43,074 nucleotides of DNA from Alphaproteobacteria bacterium (GCA_028817795.1 JAPPOU010000095.1:1-43074); one strand, 5' to 3'. Counted from the first letter of the stretch, positions 9,240 through 18,635 are shown. Notes: generated by a model not told the origin, from the sequence alone. A program made the numbers and translations.

Positions 9240-10232
9240 ATGCAGCCAGATAAATTCGATTTCGTCATCAACCGCCGCTCCGGCACTGTCCTCGACCTTG
9301 GTATAGAACAGGTCCAGCACGATATCCGCGCCGCTTTTGGCGATAAAACCGGGGACATGCTGCTGATTGAAGGACAAGACATCGCCCAAACCGTTCGCAC
9401 ATGGGCAGATCAACATGCTGGCGGCACACGGGGGCTGATTATCTGCGGCGGTGACGGCACCTTGTTAACAGCCGCCAATCAGGTTCTGGGCCGCAAGGAC
9501 GTAACCATCGGCACGCTGCCACTGGGCACAAATTGTCTGGTGGCCCGGCAGCTTGGCCTGACAGGCGACTTTAAGAAAGCAGCCGCCAAATACAAGGATA
9601 TCGAAACGGTGGATATGGACGTCGCGCAGGTCAATGGCAAAAACTTCCTTGTCGCCATGCTGATCGACCCCAACAGCGTGCAACTGTTCCACGCCCGCGA
9701 AGAGCTGCGGGACGGCGATACCGTCGCGATCCCGCGCCTGATGCAGGCCATTACAGGCGCGCTGACAGGCACAAAGACGCGTATCCGTGTAGAAGATAAT
9801 ACAGACAACAAACCCAAAGACCACGCTGGCCGGATTATCATGATATCGAACAACCCGGTCACGCCCCGGCCCAATACACTGGACCTTGGCAAGACAGGGG
9901 CGGACCTGTTCAAAGACGTCACGGAAAACATCGTCACAAAAAATAACCTGAACACGGGCAAACTGGCCCTTTACGCGATCAAAGGCAATGCGTGGAATTT
10001 CGGCCTGCTGAACCCTAAAAGCATTTTACAGGCCGCATGGAACGGCACGTGGACGCAGCACAAATCGGTCACGTCTGAAGTTGCGCCTGAACTCACGGTA
10101 GAACCTGCCCGTAAAAAAGATGCCGGAAAAGATATTCCCATCATTATCGATGGCGAGCTTGAGCATGTGCAGTACCCGTTGAAAATCAAATCCCTCCCCG
10201 GTGCGCTGCGCATGTTCCGGCCAAAACCATAA
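9240..10232 (+). CDS. Diacylglycerol kinase-family lipid kinase
   Basis: A 330-residue protein of the DAGK/YegS/sphingosine-kinase fold, which phosphorylates lipid hydroxyl groups at the inner membrane surface. The nucleotide-binding loop GGDGT is present at residues 70-74 (LIICGGDGTLLTAANQVL). It is followed by the second conserved segment IGTLPLGTNCLVARQLGL (residues ~86-103), equivalent to the family G-T-x-N-D-x-A-R, here with Cys-Leu in place of Asp-Phe or similar. N-terminal FDFVINRRSGT is the usual first strand. There are no membrane segments, so it is YegS-like rather than DgkA. ATG 9240 follows AGAGAGG. It runs alone toward a strong terminator. Confidence 0.87.
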   Translation: MQPDKFDFVINRRSGTVLDLGIEQVQHDIRAAFGDKTGDMLLIEGQDIAQTVRTWADQHAGGTRGLIICGGDGTLLTAANQVLGRKDVTIGTLPLGTNCLVARQLGLTGDFKKAAAKYKDIETVDMDVAQVNGKNFLVAMLIDPNSVQLFHAREELRDGDTVAIPRLMQAITGALTGTKTRIRVEDNTDNKPKDHAGRIIMISNNPVTPRPNTLDLGKTGADLFKDVTENIVTKNNLNTGKLALYAIKGNAWNFGLLNPKSILQAAWNGTWTQHKSVTSEVAPELTVEPARKKDAGKDIPIIIDGELEHVQYPLKIKSLPGALRMFRPKP

Positions 10233-10240
10233 AGGTGAAT

Positions 10241-10321
10241 GTCATTCCGCGTGCAAGCGAGGAACCTATTTCCCCACCATAATCAGAAAGTTAAAGATTC
10301 CTCGCTTGCGCGCGGAATGAC
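10241..10321. repeat. Palindromic repeat, GTCATTCC-bounded
   Basis: An imperfect inverted repeat with arms of about 24 bases and one mismatch. The left arm starts GTCATTCCGCGTGCAAGCGA and the right arm ends CTCGCTTGCGCGCGGAATGA plus C, separated by ~33 bases. It lies just after the lipid kinase stop and before a separate terminator. The form matches intergenic REP-type elements of alphaproteobacteria. Other GTCA-bounded palindromes occur at 18440 and 19607. Confidence 0.75.
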
Positions 10322-10331
10322 ACAAAGCAAC

Positions 10332-10369
10332 AAAAACCCCCGTACGGCCAAGCCGATACGGGGGTTTTT
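10332..10369. terminator. Bidirectional intrinsic terminator
   Basis: AAAAACCCCCGTA, a loop containing CGGC/GCCG, then TACGGGGGTTTTT: a perfect GC-rich stem with A and T tracts on either side. It sits between two convergent genes (lipid kinase and HU) and can terminate both. Confidence 0.92.
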
Positions 10370-10391
10370 GTGCAAATTCGCGAAAGCGAAA

Positions 10392-10838
10392 TTACTTATT
10401 GCCGACTGCTTCTTTCAGGTCTTTCGCAGCGCGGAAAGCAATTTTCTTCTTCGCAGGAATGCGGATCGTTTCGCCCGTTGCAGGGTTACGGCCCATGCGC
10501 GCTGCACGTTTCTTAACCTGCAGGATGCCCAGACCAACGATACGGATACGCGCGCCTTTTTTCAGGCATGTAACGATGTGCTGAACAAGGCTGTCCATAA
10601 TCTCGTTCGCTTGCTTCTTCGGCATCTCGTACTCTTCAGCAATCTCTGCAGCGATGTGCTTCAGTGTTACGGTATCAAGGCTGGTCAGCGCCTTTTTCTT
10701 TGCTGCAGGCTTTTTCTTCGCCGCAGGCTTCTTTTTCGGAGCAGCTTTCTTCTTCGCTACTGTTTTCTTAACAACTTTCTTTTTGGAAGCTGCTTTTTTC
10801 TTGGGAGCAGCTTTGGTTTTTGCTTTAGCTTTAGCCAT
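10392..10838 (-). CDS. HU-family DNA-binding protein with H1-like N-terminal tail
   Basis: A nucleoid protein of 148 residues. Residues 51-148 are a complete HU/IHF domain: the dimerisation helices (LTSLDTVTLKHIAAEIAEEYE) and the DNA-binding arm with MGRNPATGE, followed by the C-terminal AFRAAKDLKEAV helix. Residues 1-50 are an almost pure Lys/Ala/Pro tail with repeated AAPKKK, PAAKKK and VAKKK units, like eukaryotic histone H1 or bacterial H1-like proteins. In most tailed HU proteins (for example mycobacterial HupB) the basic tail is C-terminal; here it precedes the HU fold. ATG 10838 is chosen over an upstream TTG. About 230 bases separate it from the next gene behind its start, enough for its own promoter. 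Confidence 0.93.
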   Translation of the reverse strand: MAKAKAKTKAAPKKKAASKKKVVKKTVAKKKAAPKKKPAAKKKPAAKKKALTSLDTVTLKHIAAEIAEEYEMPKKQANEIMDSLVQHIVTCLKKGARIRIVGLGILQVKKRAARMGRNPATGETIRIPAKKKIAFRAAKDLKEAVGNK

Positions 10839-11067
10839 TTTCAAGACTCACTTGTTAATTAGGGTTTTCAAATCCGGCTGGGAAAAAATACGCGGAAAAA
10901 GGCTTGAAACCATACTCCCCAGAATCACTTCCCCCGTGCCGACATGAAGTATTCATTGCAGATAAAAACGGTTTCGCCAACAAAAAAGTGCATGAAACCC
11001 CCTGTTTTCAGGCATTTTGGGTGAATTATCGCCAAAACATGCCTGTCAAACGGTAGAAAAACGCAAA

Positions 11068-12918
11068 TTACCCCTCTGCAGACGCGCGCATATCTTCCAA
11101 TTCCAGCCAACGTTCTTCCGCTGATTCTAGTTCTGCACGCGCATCGCCAATGCGCTGCGATGCCGTATCAAAAGCCGCACGGTCACGTTCAAAAAGCGCA
11201 GGGTCCGCCAGCGTGGCTTCAAGGTTTTCAATCTCGACCTCCAGCACCTTGATGCGTGCTGGCAGGTTATCCAGCTCATATTGCAGCTTATAGGTCAGGC
11301 GCCCCTTGCTTTTTTGCACGGCAGTAGGGGCAGACTTGCCTGCAGGGCTGGAGGCTGGGGGCATTACAACCCCTCCTTTCTCCGGGCGTGACTTTTTATA
11401 GGCCAGATAATCTGAATAGCCTCCCACGCAGCCATCGACCACGCCATCCCCTTCAAAAGCCAGAATACGGCTCACCGTCTGGTCCAGGAAATCGCGGTCA
11501 TGGCTAACAACAACCAACGTGCCGTTATATTGGGACAATATCTCCTCCAACATGTCCAATGTCTCCATGTCGAGGTCATTCGTCGGCTCGTCAAGAATCA
11601 GCAAGGAACGCGGGTTCGCCAGCACTTTTGCCAGCAAAAGGCGGTTTTTCTGGCCGCCGGAGAGGGTTGAAACCCTTTGGTCCTTCAGTGCGGGATCAAA
11701 CATGAATTCCTTCAGATAGCCGCAGACATGGCGGTGCTTGCCCATCACATTTATATAGTCGCCGCCATTCGGGCAGAGGTTTTGGTGCACCGTGTCTTCA
11801 GGGACCAGATCGCTCCGCTTTTGATCGAAATAAGAAAACGTGAGATCTTTGGCCAGTTTGACCTTGCCCTTATCCGACGACAAGGCCCCGGTCAGGAGTT
11901 TCAAAAAACTGGTCTTGCCCGACCCGTTTTTGCCCAAAATCCCAATGCGGTCTCCACGGGAAATACGATAGCTGAAACTGTTCAGGATCACCGTATCCGG
12001 CGCATCGTCATGAACAAATGTTTTGGAAACCTTGAAAAACTCTGCGATCACGCGGGAGCCAAGGGCGCTTTCGTCCAGTGGCTCCACCTCGATCCTACGC
12101 ATCAAACGACGAAAGGAGCTTTCATCTTTCTTCAGCCGCTCTTTTTCAATCTTCAGGTTTTCAAGGCGGCGCATATTGCGCTTCCTGCGGGCTTTAACAC
12201 CCCGCCCCGCCCATTCGGATTCCATGTCCACCATCTTGCGGCGGTTGGCAAGCTCTCTGGCTTCTTGCTCCATCAGCATTTCCGCCCAGTCGTCAAAATG
12301 ACTGAAACCACGGGGGCTGACGCGCAAACGGCCCCGGTCCAGCCAAAAGACCTTGTCCGATATGTTTTCGAGGAACTTTTTATCGTGGCTAATACAAATG
12401 ACCGCGCCATGATAACCGCGCACAAAACCTTCCAGCCATTCTATAACGTCAAGATCCAGATGGTTCGTCGGCTCATCCAGCAGCAAAATATCCGGTTCCT
12501 CCACCAGCGCACGCGCCAGTGCCGCCCGGCGCAGCTGACCACCGGACAGGGCCGTCATTTGGGCATCGGGCCGAAGGTCTAGCGGCTGGATGACCATTTC
12601 AACTTTATAATCTTGCGCTTCTTCCGCGTTTTTATCGAGCTGCGCGAAAACAAACTCCCGCACGGTCTGGCCCGGCTTCGGGATTATATCCTGTTGTAAA
12701 TAACCGACCTTGATCCCCTGCAGTTGCCAACGCTCCCCGCTGTCAAGGTCGCGCACGCCGGTAATGATGTTCATCAGCGTCGTCTTGCCCGACCCATTGC
12801 GCCCCACAAGGCATATCCTGTCACCTTCATGAATATTAAAGGTGAGGTCTTCGAAAATCACTTTTTCACCGAAGGCGATGCTGCCTTCCTGTACGCTTAA
12901 AATCAGGGTCGATGCCAT
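11068..12918 (-). CDS. uup: ABC-F family ATPase, Uup type
   Basis: A soluble 616-residue protein with two ABC cassettes in tandem and no membrane segments. The first has GRNGSGKTT, signature LSGGQLRRAALARAL and DEPTNHLDL. The second has GKNGSGKTS, LSGGQKNRLLLAKVL and DEPTNDLDM. The inter-domain linker (residues ~220-290) contains the typical Uup/ABC-F segment GVKARRKRNMRRLENLK. The C-terminal ~70 residues form a coiled coil (LPARIKVLEVEIENLEATL), the DNA- or ribosome-binding domain typical of Uup and absent from EttA. ABC-F proteins act on ribosomes, and Uup also affects recombination intermediates. ATG 12918 is preferred over GTG 12927. It follows the hybrid kinase gene in the same direction, 21 bases away. 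Confidence 0.92.
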   Translation of the reverse strand: MASTLILSVQEGSIAFGEKVIFEDLTFNIHEGDRICLVGRNGSGKTTLMNIITGVRDLDSGERWQLQGIKVGYLQQDIIPKPGQTVREFVFAQLDKNAEEAQDYKVEMVIQPLDLRPDAQMTALSGGQLRRAALARALVEEPDILLLDEPTNHLDLDVIEWLEGFVRGYHGAVICISHDKKFLENISDKVFWLDRGRLRVSPRGFSHFDDWAEMLMEQEARELANRRKMVDMESEWAGRGVKARRKRNMRRLENLKIEKERLKKDESSFRRLMRRIEVEPLDESALGSRVIAEFFKVSKTFVHDDAPDTVILNSFSYRISRGDRIGILGKNGSGKTSFLKLLTGALSSDKGKVKLAKDLTFSYFDQKRSDLVPEDTVHQNLCPNGGDYINVMGKHRHVCGYLKEFMFDPALKDQRVSTLSGGQKNRLLLAKVLANPRSLLILDEPTNDLDMETLDMLEEILSQYNGTLVVVSHDRDFLDQTVSRILAFEGDGVVDGCVGGYSDYLAYKKSRPEKGGVVMPPASSPAGKSAPTAVQKSKGRLTYKLQYELDNLPARIKVLEVEIENLEATLADPALFERDRAAFDTASQRIGDARAELESAEERWLELEDMRASAEG

Positions 12919-12939
12919 GGGCGGCACTCTAGCAGGATA

Positions 12940-15318
12940 TTATGAATCCTGAAACCTTTTATATATCTCGCAACTCTGCGCCCAGGCGGCTTCCAGCTCT
13001 GCCTCCAGTGCCTGCCTGTCAACGGCGGGAACACCGTCACGCGCCGCCATCTCCAGCTTTTCCACCGCATTGGCCAGCAGCACAGCGCCCAGATAACGGC
13101 TCGAAGACTTTAAGGAGTGCAGATCACGGACATAGATTTCGACCGCACTGTCATCATTCAGATCACAGCCCAACCTCGACATAACCTCATCTACATTTTC
13201 AGCAAAGGTTGTGACGATAGAGGCAAACTGATCGTCCATCATATCATTGATTTCATCCAGCTTTTCTTCATCAACAACCATACATTCAACAGGCGGAACA
13301 GAGAGCGCTTCATCAATCTGCTTCACTTCAGGCTCAACCTGTGGACAAAGATAACGGTAAAGGGTGCTGCGTAACGTATTGCGCGTTACAGGTTTTGCGA
13401 CATGGTCGTCCATACCCGCATTCAGGCACTTTTCACGGGCCCCCTTCAGAACATTCGCCGTCAAAGCGATAATAGGCGTCCGTTCCGCCTGCGTTTCTTT
13501 TTCAATACGGCGGATTTCACGGGCGGCGGCATAGCCGTCTATCTCCGGCATTTCGCAATCCATCAACACAATATCGTAACGATCTTCCTGAAAAGCTTTA
13601 ACGGCTTCACGCCCATTATGCGCCAGCCGGATACGGCACCCAATCCCCGACAACATTTCGATTGCAAACTCTTGGTTAATTTCGTTATCTTCCGCCAGCA
13701 AAACATGCGTGCCATCCAGCCCGCCAATCATAAATGAGTTGTCCACAGCCGCCAAAGATTCCCGCGCTTCAACCGTTTCTTTATCACTAAGAGGGACACG
13801 CACGGTGAACCAAAATGTGGAGCCTTGCCCCTCTACGCTCTCAACACCGACTTCGCCACCCATCATGCCGGCCAGTTGCTTGCAAATGGCCAGCCCCAAT
13901 CCCGTACCGCCGAATTTTCGCGTTGTAGAGCTATCAGCTTGCGTGAATTTATCAAACACGACTCTTTGCACATCCGCCGCCATGCCGATGCCACTATCCT
14001 CAACGGAAATCTTGATCGTGGCTGTTTCATTATCCACGCCCAGATTATCGGCCCTGCAAACAACGTATCCATTTGGCGGCGTAAACTTAATCGCATTACT
14101 CACAAGATTGGAAATAATTTGCTGGATACGACCAGCATCGCCTTCGCAATAACGCGGCATATCCGCCGCACAAACAGATTCAAGGCGCACGCCCTGCTCT
14201 TCCGCACGAAAAGAGAAAAACTCTATCGTATTATCAATCAGCTTTTTTAGGTCGAACGGTGCCGGGGTCAGTTCCAGCTTTGCCGCCTCTATTTTTGACA
14301 AGTCAAGAATGTCGTTAATGATCGTGAGCAAATTTTCCGCCGAAACCATCACCGTTTTCGCATATTTTTGTTGTCGCGTATTTAAATGCGTTTCCTGCAA
14401 AAGCCCTGTCATGCCGATAATGCCATTCATGGGCGTGCGTATCTCATGGCTCATCATGGCCAGAAAATCGCTTTTTAGCCTGTTTGCACGCTCTGCCTCC
14501 ACCTTGGCGGCGGCAAGCTCCCGGTTGTTGACTTCCATCGTTTTCGCATAGGTCGCCAGTTTTTCCTGCGCTTCTGACAATACATCGACCATCTCATTCA
14601 AGCTTGTCGCCAAGCTGCCTATTTCATCATCATGCTTGATCGCGGCACGCGCTTCACGCTCCCCCGCCGCTTGTGCGCGTATTGCCCTGCGTAAATTTTC
14701 CAAAGGGTTTAAGACATTGTAACGGAACGACATGTAAACACAGAACATAAGCAACATCATGCCCGATGCGAACCATGCAAGACTGATATAGATATTCTTA
14801 AAAATGCTCTCACGAATGTGCGATGTATTCAGCATCACATGAACAACGCCGCGATCGACCTCGCTTTTTCCCGCTAAAAAGACAGGAAGCGTCGTTTCAA
14901 AAATGCCGTCGTGATAATACGGCATTACCTCGCGCCACAGCTCCATTGTCTTAATACTGTTTTTTAACATGCCGGGGTCGGCAACTTGCGACATGTCTTG
15001 CCCGACCCATGCGCGATTTGACGCAGCAACAACATGCAGCGGGCTCCCGGCAGCAATCACGATAGACCGAATATCTTTTTCCTTGCCCAACCGTTCCACA
15101 GCCAAGGCCAATGCTGCGGGTTGCACCGCAGCTTCCACCATCACGGCCACCGCCCGCTTGACGCTGTCAGCGCGTTTTTCAATCTCGGTTTCCATCTGCC
15201 GTTCGATCATTTGCGAAATCGACATTGCCAAAATGGCAAACACGGCAACGCTAATCACAAATATATGCAGCATAAGCCGGGCCGAAACAGACCTATGGTA
15301 AACTCTAAAAAAAGACAC
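12940..15318 (-). CDS. Hybrid sensor histidine kinase with REC and HPt domains (BarA-like)
   Basis: A 792-residue inner-membrane phosphorelay kinase. Order: TM1 (~15-38), a periplasmic sensor of ~130 residues, TM2 (~170-195), HAMP, a coiled coil, HisKA with phospho-acceptor His291 ([12 protein letters not shown]), HATPase ([30 protein letters not shown]), a receiver domain with Asp587 ([13 protein letters not shown]), and a C-terminal HPt domain with His734 ([13 protein letters not shown]). The architecture matches BarA/ArcB-type kinases that signal through a separate response regulator, and none is adjacent. GTG 15318 is chosen because AAGGGGG precedes it at a good distance; the frame extends 15 codons upstream to a GTG that sits too close to its ribosome site. 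The sensed signal is unknown. Confidence 0.93.
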   Translation of the reverse strand: MSFFRVYHRSVSARLMLHIFVISVAVFAILAMSISQMIERQMETEIEKRADSVKRAVAVMVEAAVQPAALALAVERLGKEKDIRSIVIAAGSPLHVVAASNRAWVGQDMSQVADPGMLKNSIKTMELWREVMPYYHDGIFETTLPVFLAGKSEVDRGVVHVMLNTSHIRESIFKNIYISLAWFASGMMLLMFCVYMSFRYNVLNPLENLRRAIRAQAAGEREARAAIKHDDEIGSLATSLNEMVDVLSEAQEKLATYAKTMEVNNRELAAAKVEAERANRLKSDFLAMMSHEIRTPMNGIIGMTGLLQETHLNTRQQKYAKTVMVSAENLLTIINDILDLSKIEAAKLELTPAPFDLKKLIDNTIEFFSFRAEEQGVRLESVCAADMPRYCEGDAGRIQQIISNLVSNAIKFTPPNGYVVCRADNLGVDNETATIKISVEDSGIGMAADVQRVVFDKFTQADSSTTRKFGGTGLGLAICKQLAGMMGGEVGVESVEGQGSTFWFTVRVPLSDKETVEARESLAAVDNSFMIGGLDGTHVLLAEDNEINQEFAIEMLSGIGCRIRLAHNGREAVKAFQEDRYDIVLMDCEMPEIDGYAAAREIRRIEKETQAERTPIIALTANVLKGAREKCLNAGMDDHVAKPVTRNTLRSTLYRYLCPQVEPEVKQIDEALSVPPVECMVVDEEKLDEINDMMDDQFASIVTTFAENVDEVMSRLGCDLNDDSAVEIYVRDLHSLKSSSRYLGAVLLANAVEKLEMAARDGVPAVDRQALEAELEAAWAQSCEIYKRFQDS

Positions 15319-15422
15319 GCGTCGCCCCCTTCGCCAAGAATTATAGGGCAAAATGGTTAACACTCTCCCGCAAAAAGCAGGCTATACAGTTGAAATAGCG
15401 GATGTTTTTGACTGCATATGCA

Positions 15423-15480
15423 TGCAAAGGCGGCAAAAGTTTCCGGTAGACGGCTCCTCATTTTTCGTCTAGCCTTTGCA
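15423..15480 (+). promoter_or_regulatory. Structured element upstream of the cold-shock gene
   Basis: An interrupted hairpin. The outer stem TGCAAAGGC (15423-15431) pairs with GCCTTTGCA (15472-15480), and the inner stem TAGACG (15447-15452) pairs with CGTCTA (15466-15471). The two right arms are contiguous. It lies 95 bases before the cold-shock start codon, so it could be the leader of that mRNA. Whether it lies in the transcript is unknown. The rest of 15319-15575 shows nothing else certain. Confidence 0.4.
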
Positions 15481-15575
15481 ACGAAGGTCGGGGGTATTCA
15501 TATATTTCTCGTTTAACGCGGTTATGGGGACATCCAGCTTTCATTTTATACCAACCCACTAAAGGAGAACTGCTC

Positions 15576-15785
15576 ATGGCTAGCGGTACTGTAAAATGGT
15601 TCAACACGAAAAAGGGCTTTGGCTTCATCGTGCCCGATGAAGGCGGACAGGACGTTTTTGTCCACATTTCCGCTGTTGAGAAATCAGGCATGAAGGCCCT
15701 CAACGAAGGGCAAAAGGTCATCTACGAACTGGCCCCGGACCGTCAGGGACGCATGACAGCCGTAGACCTCAAAGAGGCCGCGTAA
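15576..15785 (+). CDS. Cold-shock protein (CspA family)
   Basis: A 69-residue single cold-shock domain, the normal family size. These proteins bind single-stranded RNA or DNA and act as RNA chaperones. Both RNA-binding motifs are intact: RNP1 KGFGFI at residues 13-18 and RNP2 VFVHI at 27-31. The N-terminal GTVKWFN strand is canonical. AAAGGAG lies before ATG 15576. A long AT-containing leader with a possible stem structure precedes it, and a strong terminator follows it, so it is a single-gene unit. Which Csp paralogue it is cannot be told from sequence. Confidence 0.96.
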   Translation: MASGTVKWFNTKKGFGFIVPDEGGQDVFVHISAVEKSGMKALNEGQKVIYELAPDRQGRMTAVDLKEAA

Positions 15786-15798
15786 ACGTCTGGACACC

Positions 15799-15832
15799 AA
15801 AAAACCCCCGTAGCAATGCTGCGGGGGTTTTT
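15799..15832 (+). terminator. Intrinsic terminator of the cold-shock gene
   Basis: A-tract, CCCCCGTAGC, short loop, GCTGCGGGGG and TTTTT form a classical hairpin 14 bases after the stop codon. The next gene starts at 15847, immediately beyond it. Confidence 0.9.
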
Positions 15833-15846
15833 CTATACTCTTTCCT

Positions 15847-16695
15847 ATGCTGAGTTATCAACACATATACCATGCCGGAAATTTCGCAGACGTGCACAAG
15901 CACGCGCTGCTGTCTCTTTTCATGGACACGCTGGTCAAAAAATCATCGCGGCTTTGCGTGATCGACACGCACGCCGGGCGCGGCGCTTATGATCTTGACT
16001 CCCCTTCTGCGCAGAAAACAAGTGAAAGCCGAAACGGTATTAAGAGCCTGCAAGACAAAACCCTGCCAGGCCTGTCCGCATGGTTGAAAATTATCGAGGA
16101 AGAAAAGCTCTATCCCGGCTCTGCCCGCATTGCCCGCACCTTCCTGCGCCCGCAAGACCGGCTGCTTATGGCAGAACTGCACCCCGGCGAGTTTGGCCAC
16201 CTACAGTCATGCTTTTCTGATGACCCCATCGCCCATGCACGCATGATAAGCGGGTACGACCTGCTTTTGGAATCCGTACCGCCGGAAGAACGGCGCGGCA
16301 TGGTCATTATGGACCCGCCGTATGAACTGGATCAAGACTATAAAGACGCGCCGCACCATTTGCACCTTGCCTATAAAAAATGGCCGCAGGGCGTTTATCT
16401 GCTCTGGTACCCCATTTTGCGCACAGACGGCGAAAGAATGCGCAGCGAACTTCTCACGTCCCTCCGCCAGACCGGTATGCACGATATACTGGTCAGCGAA
16501 ATCCGCCTGCAAGGGGTTCCGGCGGAAGGCTTTGCCATGCACGGCTCCGGCCTCGCTATCATTAACCCGACACTGCCCGAATCTATCGTACGCACCGCTT
16601 CGGAAACACTGGCGAACGCGCTGGTTGGCAGCACAAAAACCTTTTGGCTTGATAACGTCGAGATTGCAAAAGAAACAGGGCTGGTGGCAATCTAA
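15847..16695 (+). CDS. rlmJ: 23S rRNA (adenine-2030-N6) methyltransferase
   Basis: A 282-residue SAM-dependent enzyme that methylates A2030 of 23S rRNA in Escherichia coli, where the protein is 280 residues long. Family signatures are visible: the N-terminal [19 protein letters not shown], the SAM site [13 protein letters not shown], and the catalytic MDPPYEL (N6-adenine methylase type D-P-P-Y). The start at 15847 follows directly on the cold-shock terminator, so its promoter must be within or just before that hairpin, or some read-through occurs. It converges with the sirtuin gene, and the two stop codons overlap by four bases. Confidence 0.95.
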   Translation: MLSYQHIYHAGNFADVHKHALLSLFMDTLVKKSSRLCVIDTHAGRGAYDLDSPSAQKTSESRNGIKSLQDKTLPGLSAWLKIIEEEKLYPGSARIARTFLRPQDRLLMAELHPGEFGHLQSCFSDDPIAHARMISGYDLLLESVPPEERRGMVIMDPPYELDQDYKDAPHHLHLAYKKWPQGVYLLWYPILRTDGERMRSELLTSLRQTGMHDILVSEIRLQGVPAEGFAMHGSGLAIINPTLPESIVRTASETLANALVGSTKTFWLDNVEIAKETGLVAI

Positions 16696-17384
16696 CCCAA
16701 TCCCCTCACCCATTCCGGCACAATCTCAGTCGCGGGGCCATAAATGACCGTGTCAAAAGCGGAATGCACCATGGATTGTTCCAGATTTAACTCCACCGTT
16801 TCCGCCCCGGCTTCACGCGCAATCTGCACAAACCCCGCCGCCGGATACACATTCCCTGACGTACCAATCGCCGCAAAGACATCACACTGCATCAGGGCGG
16901 CATAAATTTCATCCATATACAGCGGCATCTCCCCAAACCAGACAACATGCGGGCGCAACTTTCCCGTGACACGGCACAGGGGGCATTCCGTTTTATCATC
17001 AAAATCATCCTCCCATGGCGCAAGCCCCACGCAGGCATCGCAGCGCGCTTTGCGCAATTCGCCGTGCATGGGCCGTATACGCTTGTTACCCGCACGCTGG
17101 TGGAGGTCATCGATATTTTGCGTGACGAGCAAAAAATCATCACCCAACCGCGCCTCCAGTTCTGCCAGCGCCACATGCGCGGCATTGGGCTGCACGGCGG
17201 GGTCGGCAAGTCCCCGGCGGCGTTCATTGTAAAAACGGTAGACCAGTGCGGGGTCACGCATAAATCCTTCGGGGGCGGCAACGTCTTCTATCCTGTGACC
17301 TTCCCACAGCCCATCGGCCCGACGAAAGGTGCGGATGCCCGATTCGGCGGAAATCCCTGCCCCTGTCAAAACCACAACGCGCAT
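16692..17384 (-). CDS. cobB: NAD-dependent protein deacylase (sirtuin, CobB-like)
   Basis: A 230-residue class III sirtuin that removes acyl groups from lysines while consuming NAD. The NAD-binding GAGIS motif is at residues 8-12 ([18 protein letters not shown]), [12 protein letters not shown] is the core NAD/substrate segment, and the catalytic histidine is H107 (MHGEL). Two Cys pairs (CDAC and CPLC) form the zinc site, and [12 protein letters not shown] closes the Rossmann part. The ADGLWEG segment and a compact N-terminus fit bacterial CobB/SIRT5-like enzymes with desuccinylase activity, but specificity is inference. ATG 17384 follows GGAGGGAAA. The small membrane protein gene diverges 53 bases away. 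Confidence 0.95.
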   Translation of the reverse strand: MRVVVLTGAGISAESGIRTFRRADGLWEGHRIEDVAAPEGFMRDPALVYRFYNERRRGLADPAVQPNAAHVALAELEARLGDDFLLVTQNIDDLHQRAGNKRIRPMHGELRKARCDACVGLAPWEDDFDDKTECPLCRVTGKLRPHVVWFGEMPLYMDEIYAALMQCDVFAAIGTSGNVYPAAGFVQIAREAGAETVELNLEQSMVHSAFDTVIYGPATEIVPEWVRGLG

Positions 17385-17437
17385 ACTTGCTTTCCCTCCA
17401 TCCCTGTGCAGAATACCCTGAACGGAAAGGTTATAGC

Positions 17438-17782
17438 ATGTATTTGCCCGCGCTGAAAATCATCGTTGCCGCATCCATTATCGCTTTCGCATCATGGCTG
17501 TCAGGCAAAAAACCCGAACTGGCAGGGTTTATTGTGGCGCTGCCGCTGACGTCTATGCTGGCCCTCGCCTTTGCCTATGGCGAATACAAAAACCCCGAAG
17601 CTTCCGTAACTTTCGCAAAAAGTATTTTTGCCGCCATCCCTGTATCCCTTTTGTTTTTTGTGCCGTTTCTGCTGGCCGATAAAATACCCACAGGATTCTG
17701 GGGGTTGTTCGGCATTGGCCTTGCTCTTGTCGCTTGCGGATATTTTGCGCACGGCTGGATATTAAAGGCGTTTCTGGCATGA
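17438..17782 (+). CDS. Small four-helix membrane protein (GlpM/DUF3147-like)
   Basis: A 114-residue protein that is nearly all membrane: four hydrophobic segments at about 3-20, 28-46, 62-82 and 88-112. The segment [23 protein letters not shown] resembles the L-G-G-L-I-A-A-L-P-L-T-S-L-L-A theme of the GlpM/DUF3147 family of uncharacterised inner-membrane proteins; the match is from memory and moderate. ATG 17438 follows GGAAAGG; the frame opens earlier at 17387 without a ribosome site. Its stop overlaps the next start (ATGA), so it is translationally coupled to the methyltransferase. Confidence 0.8.
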   Translation: MYLPALKIIVAASIIAFASWLSGKKPELAGFIVALPLTSMLALAFAYGEYKNPEASVTFAKSIFAAIPVSLLFFVPFLLADKIPTGFWGLFGIGLALVACGYFAHGWILKAFLA

Positions 17783-18417
17783 CCTTCACAGATCGCAGGG
17801 ATTATATCCGCCAAACCTATGCCACCGAAACCGCCGCACAGAAAAAGGCACGCGAAAGCCTGACGGACCCAAACGACCAGATATCCATCCACCCCGAAGA
17901 CGGGCGTTTTTTGCAATGCCTTATTCATCTTGCAAAGGTAAAAACAATTGTCGAGATCGGTACGCTGGGCGGTTATTCCGCCTTGTGGATGGCCGATGCC
18001 CTGCCGGATGACGGCCTGCTGACCACTATTGAATACGACCCCCGCCGCGCCGCCATCGCCCGCGACAACACAAAGCACGAAAAGAAAATTAAAATTATTG
18101 AGGGCGACGCGCTGACCGTGCTGCCCCAACTTTCACAGGATGGGCCGTTTGATATGGCCTTTATCGATGCCGATAAACTGCAATACGGCCACTACCTTGA
18201 TTGGGCCGAAGAAAATATTCGCAAGGATGGCCTGATTATCTGCGACAACGCCTTTTTGTTTGATGCCGTCTGGAAAGACGGCCCTGTCGATCGTGTGCGC
18301 GAAACGGCGCGGAGGATCATGCGTGACGTGAATACACGCCTTGCCGACCCCGAAAAGTACCACGCCATCCTGCTGCCGACGGTAGAGGGGATGGCTGTGG
18401 CGCAAAAGCGGTTTTAG
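17779..18417 (+). CDS. SAM-dependent O-methyltransferase (CCoAOMT-like)
   Basis: A 212-residue class I methyltransferase of the caffeoyl-CoA/catechol O-methyltransferase type (Methyltransf_3). The SAM loop is VEIGTLGGYSALWMA (residues ~58-72). The acidic ribose-binding strand is TTIEYDP, and the metal-binding FIDADK and ICDNAF segments (residues ~133 and ~157) give the Asp/Asn set needed for a divalent cation. In bacteria such enzymes methylate catechols or related small molecules; the substrate here is unknown. The start overlaps the stop of the preceding membrane protein gene by four bases, so the two are co-expressed. Confidence 0.92.
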   Translation: MTFTDRRDYIRQTYATETAAQKKARESLTDPNDQISIHPEDGRFLQCLIHLAKVKTIVEIGTLGGYSALWMADALPDDGLLTTIEYDPRRAAIARDNTKHEKKIKIIEGDALTVLPQLSQDGPFDMAFIDADKLQYGHYLDWAEENIRKDGLIICDNAFLFDAVWKDGPVDRVRETARRIMRDVNTRLADPEKYHAILLPTVEGMAVAQKRF

Positions 18418-18439
18418 GACTCAGGCTCAATAAAATACC

Positions 18440-18546
18440 GTCACCCCCGCCTCCGCGCGGGGGTCTGGTGTGCACTTTCAGCGCACAATTTATAAACAGG
18501 CATGCCTTTCGGCATGCACCGGGTGCCCGCGTAAAGCGGGCATGAC
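18440..18546. repeat. GTCA-bounded palindromic element with nested hairpins
   Basis: The outer ends GTCACCCCCGC and GCGGGCATGAC are imperfect inverted repeats. Inside are four consecutive small stems: CCCCCGC/GCGGGGG, GTGCACT/AGCGCAC-like, GGCATGCC/GGCATGC and GCCCGC/GCGGGC. It lies downstream of the methyltransferase gene and before the ankyrin gene promoter. It resembles intergenic REP elements and has no coding capacity. The remaining bases up to 18635 show nothing else. Confidence 0.65.
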
Positions 18547-18635
18547 AAGGTTCTTTCACTTGAAAAGGTCAAGCTTTTACACGTGAGGGCCTCAATCACA
18601 TTTTTTCTTTTTATTATCAAAGCCATACATCAATA

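Noticed and set aside
10239..10862. 207-codon frame on the plus strand, Phe/Leu/Arg-rich
   Set aside because: It is antisense to the HU gene and its Lys-rich tail; the HU frame has clear family identity.
11040..11060. TTGACA on the minus strand upstream of the HU gene
   Set aside because: No -10 at 16-18 bases; the nearest candidate GATAAT is too close. It may still be the HU promoter region, but this could not be supported.
18317..18626. Minus-strand frames rich in Arg, Pro and His behind the O-methyltransferase gene
   Set aside because: They arise from the GC-rich palindromic repeat at 18440-18546 and lack ribosome sites and codon structure.
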